Assembly (NCBI GenBank): GCA_963580285.1
Contig: OY757017.1
Span: 10,924,538-10,988,537 of the forward strand
Direction of reading: 5' to 3'
Source of the DNA: Lucinisca nassula
Taxonomy: Eukaryota; Mollusca; Bivalvia; Lucinida; Lucinidae
Length of the DNA: 64,000 bases
The position numbers and the translations under genes were made by a program. Of the stretch, positions 48,738 through 60,689 are shown one piece after another (within the stretch, counting starts at the first letter, position 1; each line of letters opens with the position of its first letter). The notes under the pieces are model-generated. The model was not told the origin of the DNA. It ran no database searches and saw only the letters and a list, made by a program, of their open reading frames with translations.

Positions 48738-49215
48738 TTCTAACACAGCGCGCCTATATAGGCAATGGAAAGTAACTGTGTTTTATTCTACAACAAATCA
48801 CGACAAGGATGAGCGTGACGAGTGACGTCATTAAAAACTGCAAATTTATGACGTCACCAGGCGATTTCCTTGACGTTAGACGGTGTAACGTCATTTTCTC
48901 GCATCGAAAACGTTAGAAAAGGATATAAATGCTTGTGTTTCAGTCGATAATTTAAGCGGGATTTCTTCTAACAATGGCGAAAAGTTGTGAGATTTTGAAG
49001 GAAACAACAGCATTATTGCCGATTTTCAGCGTGTTAGAATCGAAATAGATCAGCTCTTGTTTGTGATTTGTTGAGTAATAAATCACAGTTTGTCGGTCAG
49101 TTGTTAGTAGACAAATCACGCGCGCTACGCGCTTGTGATTTGATCTACTTTACAACTGACCTCCAAACTGTGATTTATTACTCAACAAATCACAGTTAGA
49201 GCTGATCTATTACTT
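48738..49215. mobile_element. MITE-F copy, opposite orientation to 20990-21510
   Basis: ATTCTAACACAGCGCGCCTA at the left, GTGAGATTTTGAAGGAAACA in the middle, and the GCGCGCTACGCGC-centred hairpin of AATAAATCACAGTTTG arms at the right. Similar over its length to the complement of the earlier copy. Confidence 0.78.
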
Positions 49216-49364
49216 AAATGTACAATTAAGAAATGAATTTTATTTTCTCCTGTTCTTATAAGTATGAACGCAGTGGGTCGCATGCAAAGTGTAAACTTTA
49301 CAAGCGACCCGCTGTCGTTCATGCTTTCATGAACAGCAGAAAAAATAAGTTTTGACGAGTTATT

Positions 49365-50130
49365 TCCCCTTGATTTCTGAAAATGCCAATTTTTTACCTT
49401 GACACTACCGTAGCTCCTTCAGCTTTACTCGGATCTTTCTTAAACTTATAAGTAGGCTTGAGGTAAAAGCTCAGATGGGTTCGAAAACTGACGTAGTCGG
49501 CCTATAAATCATTGTTATGTCCCCTTGATAGCTGAAAATGCCTATTTTTGACCTTGTCATCACCGTAGCCCCTTCAGTTTTGATCGGATCTTCTTAAAAC
49601 TTACTTGTAAGTAAATAAAGGATAAAAGCTCGAATGAGTTCGAAAACTGGCGATGTCAGCAAATTACTTATGAGTTTTGTCCTTAGATTGCTGAAAATGC
49701 CAATTTTGAACATTGTCATCAACACAAGTCCTTTATCATAAGTCTTCCTGAAACTAACTCATAAGTATGTTTGGGATAACAGCTTGGATGAGTCAGAAAA
49801 GTGGCGAGGTCGACCTGTCTATCATAGAGTTAACTGGCGAGGTTGGTCTGTCTGTCATAGAGTTATGTCTCTTTGATATATGAAAATGCCGTTTTTGACC
49901 TTGTGATCACCACAAGTCCTTTAGCTTTAATCGGATCTTCCTGTTTTTGACATTGTGATCACCACAAGTCTTTTAGCTTTAATCGGATCTTCCTGAAACA
50001 AACACATAAGTACAATGTAGGTTGATGATAAAAGCTTGGGTGAGTTCGAAACACTGGCGAGGTCGGGTTGTCTACGATAGAGTTACGTCCCTTTGAATGC
50101 TGAAAATACCTATTTTTGACACCGGGACAA
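49365..50130. repeat. degenerate tandem repeat of about 155-220 bp units
   Basis: GCTGAAAATGCC, TTGACCTTGTCATCACC, ATCGGATCTTC and GAGTTCGAAAACTGGCGA recur near 49375, 49530, 49690, 49880 and 50097. A further unit appears at about 50770-50880. Confidence 0.75.
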
Positions 50131-50199
50131 TTATTATCCACTGAATTAGCTTTGTCCGATTTAAGTGACGCGACAAACTATATAGAAGTTAATACGGAA

Positions 50200-50665
50200 C
50201 ATGTTTCCATGACATAAATGTTTGCATTTCTACGCTGGATAGCAAAAATGTGATAAAAGGTTATAAAAATTCAATATTTTACCGTTAATTTGAATACTAT
50301 TATGTATATATTACATCAAATTAAGATTGGTCAATTTTCTCCAAAATGACCTTTACAGTGTTGACGGGGACGTTAAACCTGAAATCAATCAATCAATCAA
50401 TCAAATCAATTTTAGAATAAAAATAGGACTCTGTGTCTAATGTACTTCAATAGTAAATTAGCAAAAATACGCGACAGTGTCTGATTTTAGACTGTAGTAA
50501 TAAATGTGATGAAAATTGATTTTTCTTTCCTTCATCGTCAAATTTAAGAAAATAAAATAAAACCAAACTCGGTTTTTTAAGTTGTTTTGTTTTTAATCGG
50601 GATTTTCGGAGCTGGAAAAACTGCCAGTACAGGTTAGTTCCCTTGATTTGAAATGAGACAAGATA
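50200..50665 (-). repeat. dispersed repeat, inverted partner of 23245-23760
   Basis: Complementary to the earlier block over several hundred bp. It is interrupted at 50339-50402 by a 5'-truncated SINE-1 tail. Confidence 0.75.
50337..50404 (+). mobile_element. SINE-1 3' tail, 5' truncated
   Basis: CTCCAAAATGACCTTTACAG and GACGGGGACGTTAAACCTGA with an expanded (AATC)n end. TCAATTTT on both sides is a plausible short target duplication. Confidence 0.75.
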
Positions 50666-51367
50666 CCAATAACCATATGTCCCTAAAGTTTGATTGGCTC
50701 TTCCTTAAACTTACATATAAGTAAGTTAGGTGGGTCTGAAATCTAACAATGTTGGCCTATTACTTATAGAATTATGTCCCTTCTTTGCTGAAAATGCCTT
50801 TTTTGGACCTTGCCATCACCATATATCCTTTAGTTTTGATCCGATCTTCATGAAACTAAAATATAAGTAGGTAGGAGATGAACGAACTATTGTGATCACC
50901 CTGTGTCTCTTCTTTGTGCGTCGTCTGTCACATGTGCATAGTTTGTTGTCAATATTTACCTTGTTCACCCCCATCCAGGTCAAGTTTGAATTTTGAAATA
51001 AAAACTATGTCACTAGGTCAAATTACCTAAAAACCTTGTTCACGCTCCACAGGTCACAGTTTTGCTTCAATCGTCTTGAAGCTTTAGCAGAATATTTTTT
51101 CTTGTTGATATCTCGGTCAAGTTCGAATATAGGTTATGCTCGGTAAAAATCCAGGTCACTAAATCAAACTTGGCTAAAACATTGTTCACCTTGGTCACAG
51201 TTTTGCTTCAATCTTCACAAAACTATACAAGACTGGTGGTCTAGATGATACTTTGATCAAGGTTGAATATAGATTGTGTCAAATAAAGAAAACTAGGTCA
51301 CTGGGTCAAAACTGCATTAAAAACTTACTTCAATCTTCATGAAGCTATGCCAGAATATTTGTCTTTA

Positions 51368-51737
51368 TCATATGACGTCGCGTCTGAGAATGTAATAACG
51401 CCATGTATTATTTTCGATAATCCACGTGTGGATTAAATATGCAAATTAGCTAGATACGTCCCGTAACGTTACATGTACGACGTCCTTAACGACGTCGCGT
51501 TTACTTCTGGCGGAATATTGACATTTTTGTAAACAGTCGTGAATAAAATGCGTTTTAAATGTCATATGATAAATAGAATCTTGTATTCGTGCTCGTGTAT
51601 TATTGAATTTATTAAACTCGTTGAGGAAAAGGGATAAAATGCTCGGCAAAGCCTCGCATTTTATCCCTTTTCCTCAACTCGTTTAATAAATTCAATAATA
51701 CATGAGCACTCATGTAAGATCCTCTATTTATCATACG
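51368..51737 (-). mobile_element. MITE-P copy
   Basis: Minus-strand copy from TTTATCATATGACGTCGCGT to GTAAGATCCTCTATTTATCA with single hairpin unit, well preserved. Confidence 0.87.
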
Positions 51738-51809
51738 TAGGTCAAGTAGGAATATGGGTCAAGTCGGATAGATAATTGGGTCACTACGTGGAATTGCTTT
51801 AAAAATAGA

Positions 51810-52258
51810 AGTGAAGGCAATGAAACGATACCATTAACCCACAGCTCCCATCAGTGACACCAAAGGGAAAGAAACACAAACATGGAAAAACTAAACCCTA
51901 ATGGAAACACAAATAGCGGAAAGCCAAACGGACAGTTACTTTCCCACAAAATGGCCAAGTGGCTATCCAAAACAAAAAATATAAGCGACACACACACTCA
52001 AAGACTGAAAAACAAACCATTACAAAAATAAACCGCGACAGAAAAACTGCCTTGGAACGGTCAGTGAAACGAAATCCACTGGGGGCGGGGTTGGGGTGCT
52101 TAAATCGATTTTACGTGGCCGCAAACCTCAACACTGGTTCAGTCTGCATGAAGACCACCTAACTCATCAGTGCAACAGCTCCGAGAACACAAACAATCAA
52201 CGGTGAGGAACCACTGAAACGCTGGAGCAAAAGGACTCCGATGGGTCCAACCAGAGAC
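51810..52258 (-). repeat. R-family copy, nearly full length
   Basis: Complement of the 2225-2775 copy. Landmarks include ACACCAAAGGGAAAGAAACA, TGCCTTGGAACGGTCAGTGA and AACTCATCAGTGCAACAGCT. Confidence 0.75.
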
Positions 52259-52699
52259 CTTGCCCACCCAAAACGCCACAGCTTTGCTTCAATCTTCATG
52301 AAAATATACCAAAATGTTTGTCTTGATGATACCTTGAATATGGGTCATGTCGGATTAAAAACTAGGTCCCTGGGTCAAATAGCTTTTAAACCATGTTTTT
52401 TTTTGTGTGTGTATTTTAATGGGAGACGCGATTTCTATGGATTTTGGATTCCTTTGTCGACGGAATTTCTGTTCCTCCGTCATTTTGGCTGTTTTACAGA
52501 GGGAATTTGGCCAGAAAAGTATTACTTATTATGGATCATTGGGGAGAATGGAGATGACCAGTTATAAGAGGTAGAATATATAGGAAAATACCTAGGGTGT
52601 GGAAGGAGAGTATAAATGGCCATTAACAGGAGGTGACCACTTATCAGAGGTGACCATAAACGAAAGTTCCGCTGCCATTGTGCGAAACTTCGAATCTGT

Positions 52700-52940
52700 T
52701 AGATTTTTTGGGGGAGGGGGGGGGGAGGAGGTGTTAACGGCCCTTTCAAGATTATTTCATTTATTTTGAACTCATTGTTAAGCAGAGGTGGGCGAAAACC
52801 GGAGTGCCCGGAAAACCCCGAGAAAACCACCTTTCCTTTCGTTGAAGAACTGGACGTCTCAGATGTAATCCGAACCAGGCGTGAACCATGCGCAGTGAGA
52901 GAGACCTAATGCTCTTACCCATTAGGCCACGATCTGAATT
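52700..52940 (-). mobile_element. SINE-2 copy
   Basis: GGGCGAAAACCGGAGTGCCC, AAAACCACCTTTCCTTTCG and the tRNA-like CTCTTACCCATTAGGCCACG (minus-strand A box) follow the order at 20094-20354. A G-rich run marks the tail. Confidence 0.75.
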
Positions 52941-53182
52941 TACCGCAACGGTGCGGCATACGGATGTAGTAGTAAAGTTCTGGGGTTTTACGTCTCCATG
53001 GTCACACGGACCTACTCCATAGTGGCACTGCAAGACGAAGACATACGGAAGCCCATAAGTGACAGTTTTCTTAGGCGGTATCCTCACCTATCTTCTAACT
53101 GTAATTAAGCGCGTTTAGTCTCACGTTTCTTCTAACTGTATTAAAAGCGTCACCGCCTTTTTAAAATGTCACCTATCGCCCA

Positions 53183-53333
53183 GTAGGCACACATCGCAAG
53201 GGCAACGTCAAATCAACGTCGGGGCAAGGTCATGACGTTGCGCCGACGTTGATATGACGTTGCATAAACGTCATTACGTTGCACCAAAGTAAACGTGTGA
53301 CGTCACAATTACGTCATATGCCTGCTGGACGGC
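53183..53333. mobile_element. MITE-D copy
   Basis: CCCAGTAGGCACACATCGCA to TATGCCTGCTGGACGG with GACGTTGCGCCGACGTTG inside. The ends are slightly diverged from the 3601 copy. Confidence 0.78.
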
Positions 53334-53339
53334 TTCCGA

Positions 53340-54105
53340 AGCGCCATTTATAAGAAAAAATAATAATAAGCAGAGCTATAAATTATTTCAGATATCCTGG
53401 TTGAATACCATGAGTCAACAATTTCTTGTCTGTAGTATTGACCTACCTTTAAAAAAAACATGAGAAAATGAAACATTAAATTTTCCCAAACACTTTCACT
53501 GTCGTTGTATAAAAGAAACATTACTGTACCATCGATCTTGTTAGTCCCATACAACGATCTTTTTGAAACTGTTCTTTGAGATACTGTTGTACTAATCCGC
53601 CATATTATGAAGTCACGTGCCGTGATTACGTCGATACGTCAGGTGAGAATTGGCATCATAACTGCCAATAACTGGCGTTAGGTCCTGTTGTTTTGGAACA
53701 GAAAGAGATTCATCTGGATGAATAGACCAGAAAGCTCTGTAAATCTCTGCAACTGTTTTATTTTACGTTTCAATGAGTGATTGATTTTGGCTCTTTGAGC
53801 TTTTAATTATACAACGTGGGAAAACAGCATTCCGAATAATTCTCACATATCTTTCCACAATAATTCAATTAGCCCGACTTTTAATTCGGTGTCTACCTTA
53901 TTATGTTCTGTTATGAAATAAAAAAATCTTTGAAAATATTACATTTGTGTGCACGGTTTGATTCTTCAAAGATGCTTTGAAGTCAAGAGGCTCATGTCAA
54001 ATATTGTTTTTAAATTGTCTTTCTTTACAATAAGAAAAATCATTAAAGAGTTTTTTCTCATAGTCTTCGAAATGATAAAAAGATCGGTAAAAATAGGTCA
54101 TTAAA
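53340..54105. other. no recognisable feature
   Basis: About 765 bp of AT-rich DNA. No persistent open frame, repeat match or hairpin beyond chance was seen. Confidence 0.4.
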
Positions 54106-54112
54106 TTATTTC

Positions 54113-54412
54113 GCCCCCGCCCATCGGGGCTTGGAGAAATAGATTGGGCTGCATGGGGCTTTCACGCAGAACTGAAACTGACCACACATGTTTACTGGTA
54201 AACCGCTTAGAAGGACTAAGCCTGTCCCGGCAAAGTGGTATGAGTCAGACCGTCCAATACATGTAAGCCTTTTGGTTTTATTGGGTGGCAGGGCTTGAGA
54301 TGTCATTTCATCTCAATGTCAGGTAAAAGTCCCACAAAATTGGAAGCAACGTCATCAAAATTACCTAAATAGTGTTGACAGGTACGTTAAACCTCAATTC
54401 AAACAAACAAGA
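54113..54412 (+). mobile_element. SINE-1 copy
   Basis: CGCCCCCGCCCATCGGGGCT to CTCAATTCAAACAAACAAG with the full set of landmarks, more diverged than the 47451 copy. Confidence 0.83.
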
Positions 54413-54447
54413 TCATTACATTTTAAATGTAGTTCTTCACAGTCGTG

Positions 54448-54842
54448 TGACATCACGAACACACACCTATACAATTCTGACCCCCTTAAACCCCACTTTT
54501 ATATAGTAAAACTGGGGTTTATAGGGGAAACCTTATTTTTCTTATTTCTGCTCTAAAATATAGATTGTGGGAACTCGTTAGAACCGCCTCGATGAACGTG
54601 TACCCTCAATCTATATTGTGAGCAGAAATAAGAAAAATAGGCGGTTCTAACGAGTACCAACCATCTATATTTGAGAGCAGAAATAAGAAAAATTATCATC
54701 GAGACGGTTCTAAAGTGTACCCTCAATCTATATTTTGAACAGAAATACGAAAAAAAAGATCAAAAAAAAAAAAATCGGAAATTTTTCATTTTTTCGGCGG
54801 TAAAATTTACAATGTATTAGTAAGGGGGTGTTTTCATGATGA
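54448..54842. mobile_element. MITE-A copy with core triplicated
   Basis: The left part is normal (ATCACGAACACACACCTATA, AAACTGGGGTTTATAGGG). The segment ATCTATATT...GAGCAGAAATAAGAAAAA then occurs three times, with broken GGCGGTTCTAACGAGTACC pieces between. The right end is AAGGGGGTGTTTTCATGATG. Confidence 0.75.
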
Positions 54843-56050
54843 CACCGTCTTCAAGCATTCTGGAGTTCTTACGCAACGACAGAGAACAGTCTTGTCTTCA
54901 CATTTCAGATAGATGATATCTTGATTGTGCGTGCGCGCGAGCGAGCGATGATATTCCTACTCCTGGGTCCGTTTGCATGCATCGTTAGCTTAAAGAGGGA
55001 CCCCCTTCGCCCAAGGTGAATATCATTAGCTGTCAAAACTGTTCCAGCAAGCAATACATCAACACAGTGGGTTTTTCTTTTACTGAAAAAAAAAATAAAA
55101 ATCTACACACATTTTTTTCAACAAAATATAAGCATATTTGTCACATTTAATGATTAACGTTTTAACGAAACGTTAACTAGCGCACTGGTGGTAGTCAAGG
55201 GAACTAGCTCCAAAATGCTGCAATGGAATCTTGTTCCCTCGACACATCCAGGAACTCTCGAGCTAATACCCTCGACATAAAAACAGTAAATAAAGGTGTG
55301 AGTCGAAGATTTTTTTCCACTAATTACTCCTTTATTGGTGGATTTATGGAAAAAAATCCCGCAATGATATTGTGTTTAGATATGATGTTTGAGTTTGCTG
55401 TCGAAAAAAGCAGGGCTTAAATATTATTTTGCCACAGCCTTTGAACGCGGAGCTAAAAAGAAATACCCAACTGTTTCTGTAAATACGGAGATTTGGGTCC
55501 CTGAGTTTTCACTTCCGTGTTATCTACAACCCTAAGACCCCTAAGACCCCACTGAAGCGCCATCCCTGTTGAAATAAAGCGTGAAAAGTAATAAATAGAC
55601 TAACAAAAACGAACCTGGAGAAAAATGTACAAAAATATTGTCCGAGCTAGTTTCTAGTAGCTAGTTCTAACGCCAATGAGCTAGTTCCATCGACCATATT
55701 TTACTATCGTGATACGACCTTGGGATATTTGAGTCTTAATCAACCTTTGTCATTAAGTAAGCTTCCCTCTTCTTCCTGGTGACCCGGGTAACATGTACGT
55801 CTTTTGACCGTTGCACTCCATGTAATTTTCGGTATGTTATATTAAGAAGTGATAAAGTAAGAAGTTCGCCTATAGATTTTATGTAGATGCTTACACGCAT
55901 GCATTTCTTATTTCAGAAAATTAGATGTCAAGATGCCAAAATGTACACCTTTACAATATAGACGGAAAGTCCACAGGAAAAATTTGCATACAGATTTTTC
56001 AAATACAGTTTGCAATCAGTGTGACAAGCGTCTAGTATACAAGCCGTCTT

Positions 56051-56313
56051 TGTTTGATTCGAAGTTTAAGGTCCCCGTCAACACTATTTAGGTCATTTTG
56101 GAGACGTTGCTTCTAATTTTGTAGGACTTTTACCCGACACTGAGATGAAATAACATCTCAATCCCTGCTGCCCAATGAACCCAATAGGGTTTATATGCAT
56201 GACGGTCCGACTCGCACCACCTTGCCTGGGCAGGCTTATACCGTCTAAGCGGTTTACCAGTACTCATGTATGATCGGTTTTAGCTCTGGGTGGAAGCATC
56301 ATGCAGCCCATAA
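56051..56313 (-). mobile_element. SINE-1 copy with 10-bp target duplication
   Basis: Flanked by AAGCCGTCTT at 56041-56050 and 56314-56323. It lacks the first ~40 bp of the full SINE-1, so it is 5' truncated, which agrees with reverse transcription from the 3' end. Confidence 0.9.
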
Positions 56314-57269
56314 AAGCCGTCTTAAAAATGTTAGTAAGTCACTAATTTGAAAAAGTGATGTGCAAAATGCGAATTAGTGATATTAAGAAAAAGGCAATCA
56401 ATTAGATAACCGCAATTCAAATTAGTGGTAGCCGTAAGTGTTATGATAGAAATAATTTGATCAGTGATATCAGCAACGCATTTAGATAAGTAAAGCTGCC
56501 AACACTCATATGAGCGTAAGCCACTTGGGTTTTTAAGTATTTGAATTGTCTGTATACATCTTTTTATGTGTATTTTCAATTTTTATAAGTAGTTTTTCTT
56601 GTCGTATGGTATATATAGGCCACTGGTGTACAGTTTGGCTTCTTGACATCTAATATTCTGAAAATAGATGTGTATGCATGTAAGCATCTGTACAGGAAGC
56701 TGTATGTGAACTTCTTACTTTATAACTTCTGAATATAACATGCCGAAAGAGAAAGACACATGGAATGCAACGGTCATAAGACGAAACCAGCCCGAGAGAG
56801 AAGTTAACTTAATGACTCAAATATCCCCAAAGACATATCACGGTAGTGAAATATGGCCGATGAAACTAGCTCCTTGTCGATAGAACTAGCTACTAGCTCT
56901 CTGTCGAGGAAACAAGCTCAAACCGAATTTCGTCATTTTTGTGCCATATACGTTTTCTACGCTGGTATTTTGTTTTGCCTATTTATAACTTCAACAGGCC
57001 GATGGTGTTTCGGTGGAGGGGATTATTAATGGTAAGGCGGAAATGAAAAATCGGAGGCCGAAATCTCCATATTGACAGAAACAGACATGAGTTTTAGCTC
57101 CGTTTCAAAGGTAGAGGCAAAATCGTATTCAAGACTTGCATATTTCTACTGCAAATTGAAACGGAGAACAAAGTTAAATCATGCCTACACACAATAGCCG
57201 ATGTTTGCCGTTTTTTTTTTTTTTGTTTTTTTTTTTTTTTTTTTTTTCACAAATGGCTAACATTAAAAA

Positions 57270-57544
57270 AAAACACGCCTATACAAATACACTGTAAATT
57301 TTAGCACTGTAAAAATGAAATATTCAAGATGAAAAATTGTGATATTTTTCTTATTTGTGCTCAAATTATAGATTGTGGGTACACATTAGAACCGCCTCAT
57401 CGAGGCGGTTCTAACATGTACCCACAATTTATATTTTAGACCAGAAATAAGAAAAATAAGGTTTACCTCTGTAAACCCCGATTTTACTATATAAAAATGG
57501 GGTTTAAGTGGGTCAATACTATATAGGCATGTTTGCGTGATGGA
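57270..57544. mobile_element. MITE-A copy
   Basis: ACACGCCTATACAAATACAC to TATATAGGCATGTTTGCGTG with perfect core GAACCGCCTCATCGAGGCGG. It is inside the right arm of the foldback element and preceded by a T-rich run. Confidence 0.85.
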
Positions 57545-57739
57545 AGAAATAATTAGTGATAAAATTCTTCGACACATACCTTTGTTTGCCTTTTTTTGTA
57601 TCGAAGGTACTAGCTCGAGAGTTCCCGGATGTGTTGAGGGAACACAATTCCATTGAAGCACCTGATTACCACCCGTGTAGCTTGGACAGCTGGACCATGA
57701 TAGCTGTCCATTTAGTACGATAACACAACCGTGTGACAA

Positions 57740-57992
57740 ATTTTATTCTTTCATATACCTCCAAAATGGTCATTTTCTGGTGAAAATTGATAATATTTTT
57801 AACATAGGTTGTGGGTGCTCGTTAGAACCGCCTCATCGAGGCGGTTCTAACTAGTACCCACAACCTATGTCTTTGAACAGAAATAAGAAAATCAGTGTAT
57901 ATCCCCGTGATCCCGCGATCCCCTGTTTTCTCTTTACAAAGTGGGATTTAGTCCGGGATGTTCATTTCACGGACTTGTTCATGTGATGTTTC
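57740..57992. mobile_element. MITE-A copy
   Basis: TAGGTTGTGGGTGCTCGTTA with a complete core and ACTAGTACCCACAACCTATG, followed by CACGGACTTGTTCATGTGATG. It is the short subtype. Confidence 0.83.
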
Positions 57993-58174
57993 TTTCATCA
58001 AATTAGCCCCTTAAATGAGCCTTGTTAGCCTGAAAATACACGAGTATCACTAGGCCACAGAGATCCGCCGCTCGTATCTGGAAGAAATAGAATATTCTGG
58101 GGTCTTACACTGACATAAGTTATAATTCACATTCGTGTTCCAAAGAAATTTGTTGGTTTAGTTGGTTCGGACTG

Positions 58175-58515
58175 TCTTACTGAATGGCTGACAGACTGAC
58201 AGACTGACTGACTGACTGACCGATCGACTGACCAGCTTACTGACCCATTAATAGACAGACAAATCGATTGAGTGAGTGAGTGAGTGAGTGAGTGAGTGAG
58301 TGAGTGAGTGATTGAGTGAGTGAGTGAGTGAGTGAGTGAGTGAGTGAGTGAGTGAGTGAGCGAGCGAGGGAGCGAGCGAGTGAGCGAGTGGGTGGGTGGG
58401 TGGGTGAGTGAGTGAGTGAGTGAGTGAGTGAGTGAGTGAGTGAGTGAGTGAGTGAGTGAGTGAGTGAGTGAGTGAGTGAGCGAGTGGGTGGGTGGGTGGG
58501 TGGGTTTTGGGTAAG
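58175..58515. repeat. (GAGT)n microsatellite with GACT and GGGT sub-blocks
   Basis: About 250 bp of GAGT/GTGA units with interspersed GCGA and GGGT runs, preceded by GACT units (58190-58230). The minus-strand Thr-His-Ser-Leu open frame is an artefact of a 4-bp repeat. Confidence 0.95.
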
Positions 58516-58654
58516 TCAGTGAATTAGTGAGTGAGTTTGTGGTATGTGCAAAGGCGTTCCGGATCGAGGAAACCGGAGGCCAGTTGGGCGGCGGGCACAC
58601 GGGCAGGCAAACGAATATTCGCGGTCGGTCGGACGAACTCCAACGAAGTCCATT

Positions 58655-58800
58655 GTTAGAAGCGGTTACGCTATTCGCCTTGTAAACTAGGGGTCGCAGG
58701 ATCCCGGGCTTCTCCAGACTTTCGGATGAGTCTTCAAACCGAGGTCCCGTCTCCGTATGACCTTAGCTGTTGGTGGGACGTAAAACTCAAACATTTACTC
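58655..58800 (+). mobile_element. tRNA-Thr-like SINE head
   Basis: GCGGTTACGCTATTCGCC (A-box region), CTTGTAA (anticodon-loop-like, TGT) and GGGTCGCAGGATCCCGGG (B-box region) follow tRNA order, then a non-tRNA body with GGTGGGACGTAAAACTCAAA. It is related to the minus-strand head at 13868-13940. Confidence 0.6.
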
Positions 58801-59239
58801 ACTAACTCACGAACTCCATTGAAAGTGATTCATTCTAATCTTTTGCGACACATCATGACGGTTTATTTCCCAATAATTTCAGGGTGATTAACTTGTTCCG
58901 AGATCCTTTTAACTAATATTTGACTTCCATTTTCACCCTCTACATTCAATTTAGATAAACGGAAGGCTGTGATTTTCCTCATAACCGGTTAATAATGCCT
59001 ACGAAAGCCTTTCAATATTAGCAACATAATCCTTTCCCATTTCGATCCATCTCTTTGCCTTCTTTATTCACCAATTATGCTCCGCTTCTCGGTAATTGTT
59101 TCAATAAATGCAGACAGGGCAATCCCAACAAATTGGTTTGCCTAGCTCTATTCCCCTCATTTCGCCTTTATTAATTGTATTGTTCCCTCGGTTTAAATTA
59201 ACACACACCCGTGTGCGAAAGTGGCAGCGTCACTATTTT

Positions 59240-59272
<33 letters not shown>

Positions 59273-59600
59273 TCTTCGTAGCTTATAAGTTTATCAACGA
59301 CCTTTGAGAGTTCAACGTTCAAGCGTGGCAAGACTATTCCATGTTTTAGGGGAAGCAGGTTTCGGATTTATTTTTTCACAAGATTTTAAAAGTATAAATA
59401 AGCTTTTTGATAATGCCATCATGTAGAAGTCGTGGACAAGTGATAAGTATGATGCAGTACGAATCTCAGTAAACTATATCTCCCAATGTAAAATACCAAC
59501 TGAAGTCGACTTACCTAAAACACGGACTAGTCCAAATTCAAAAGTGCAGTCACGTCTCACTGCATTTTGAAAGACTATACCTGAGCACGAGCTCATTGTG
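58800..59600. other. no recognisable feature apart from (GTT)n
   Basis: Mostly unassigned DNA. A (GTT)n tract of about ten units lies at 59241-59272. Confidence 0.5.
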
Positions 59601-59807
59601 AGCTATTGTGTTCGGCGACGTCCGTCGTGCATCGTGCGTCATGCGTCGTCAAACATTTGCTTTAAATGCGAACTCCTCCTATAATCTTTGGCCGATTTTA
59701 TTCAAACTTCATAGGAATATGACCTAGGAGACTCCTACTGAAATAGCTAAAATCTTTCCGCTCCAATGAACATGATGGCCACCAGAGCTAAACCCAGAAA
59801 AGGCTTT

Positions 59808-60006
59808 AACCCATTTCAGACTGGAAACCCCTGAACGGGTACCGTGGCAAACAGTGCAGGCGTCTGATCAGGGCCTACACTGTTTGCAAAAAGTTTAGCC
59901 ATTTTCCAACTAAATCTGAAAAACAAAAACCTGACACCCCTTAATTTTGGAATGGACTCATTTATATATAAGGAGGAAGATTCCATTTTTGGTACTAAAA
60001 GGGTTA
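59808..60006. mobile_element. MITE-H copy, hairpin shortened
   Basis: TTAACCCATTTCAGACTGGA to TTGGTACTAAAAGGGTTAAA. Compared with 9827-10056 part of the GATCAGACGCC hairpin is deleted. Confidence 0.78.
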
Positions 60007-60135
60007 AACGGTAACACCTCCTATAGCCTCTGGCCAGTTTCATTCAAACTTCATAGGAATGTTGCTTAGGTGACACTCTACCAAATAAGCCGAAGCGGCA
60101 CCGCTGTCTGATTTATTTACCAGTTCCATCTTTCA

Positions 60136-60676
60136 TCACGAAAACATGACTCCCTTGAATCGGAATCTGCAGGTGTAAATCTTCGATGAGGCGGTTCTAA
60201 CGCGCATCCACAATCTACAGTCGAACTTCAATGGCTCGAACACCTTTGGGGCCGCGAATCTGTTCGAGACAAGGGTAGTACGAGCCACTAAGGTTACTGT
60301 CAGGAGGCATAACGAGATATTTTTAGACATCTATTCGGTGTTCTATAATGAATATGTATGCTGTGTGAACTCATTAGAATCGCCTCATCGAGGCGATTCT
60401 ATTGAGTACACACAGCATGCATTTGCAAGATAAAATTCTAAAATCTCCTTAATTATCCCCCACTTTTTCTTATGTAGAAAATTTCGCTAGGGGCTCAAGA
60501 ATGGGTTCGACACATCCATGGTAAACGATCCATCGGTGTTCGAGCCATCGAAGTTCTACTGTATATTTAGATCAGAAAAAAAGTATCATAATTTTTCATT
60601 TCAAAATATTCGTTTTTTCGGCGATAAAATTTACAATGTATTTACAATGTATTTGTATAGGAGTGTTTTCGTAATG
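60136..60676. mobile_element. MITE-A copy interrupted by MITE-B
   Basis: ATCACGAAAACATGACTCCC and GGCGGTTCTAACGCGCATCC on the left join, across the insertion, to TATTTAGATCAGAAAAAAAG and TATAGGAGTGTTTTCGTAATG on the right. Confidence 0.85.
60218..60561. mobile_element. MITE-B copy, 344 bp, inserted at TA in MITE-A
   Basis: Left end CAGTCGAACTTCAATGGCTC and right end GAGCCATCGAAGTTCTACTG, TA on both sides (60216-60217, 60562-60563). Removing it and one TA restores the MITE-A word AATCTATATTT. Confidence 0.92.
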
Positions 60677-60689
60677 GGTACAAATGCAT

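Larger units (their letters stand above)
50930..52400. repeat. degenerate tandem repeat interrupted by two elements
   Basis: TTTTGCTTCAATCTTCATGA, GATGATACTTTGAT, CACTGGGTCAAA and AAACCTTGTTCAC recur irregularly. The array is broken by a MITE-P at 51368-51737 and an R-family copy at 51810-52258, and continues to about 52400. Confidence 0.7.
55187..57690. mobile_element. 2.5-kb foldback element with long imperfect inverted arms
   Basis: The left arm (55187-55960) and right arm (56620-57690) are complementary in order. Examples: ATCCAGGAACTCTCGAGCTA with its partner at 57608-57628; GTTTCTGTAAATACGGAGAT with the partner near 57085; GTAACATGTACGTCTTTTGA region with 56760-56790; AGATGTCAAGATGCC near 55923 with TTCTTGACATCTAA at 56640. 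The arms are clearly diverged. A SINE-1 (56051-56313) and a MITE-A (57270-57544) are inserted. No transposase is encoded and no clear target duplication was found. Confidence 0.75.

Noticed and set aside
52241..52567. 108-codon frame
   Set aside because: Spans the end of an R-family repeat and a degenerate tandem unit; no conserved features.
55223..55420. 65-codon frame with a plausible ATG
   Set aside because: Lies in the foldback arm; the opposite arm does not preserve the frame.
58127..58600. 157-codon Thr-His-Ser-Leu repeat frame on the minus strand
   Set aside because: Artefact of the (GAGT)n microsatellite; no start context or conserved part.
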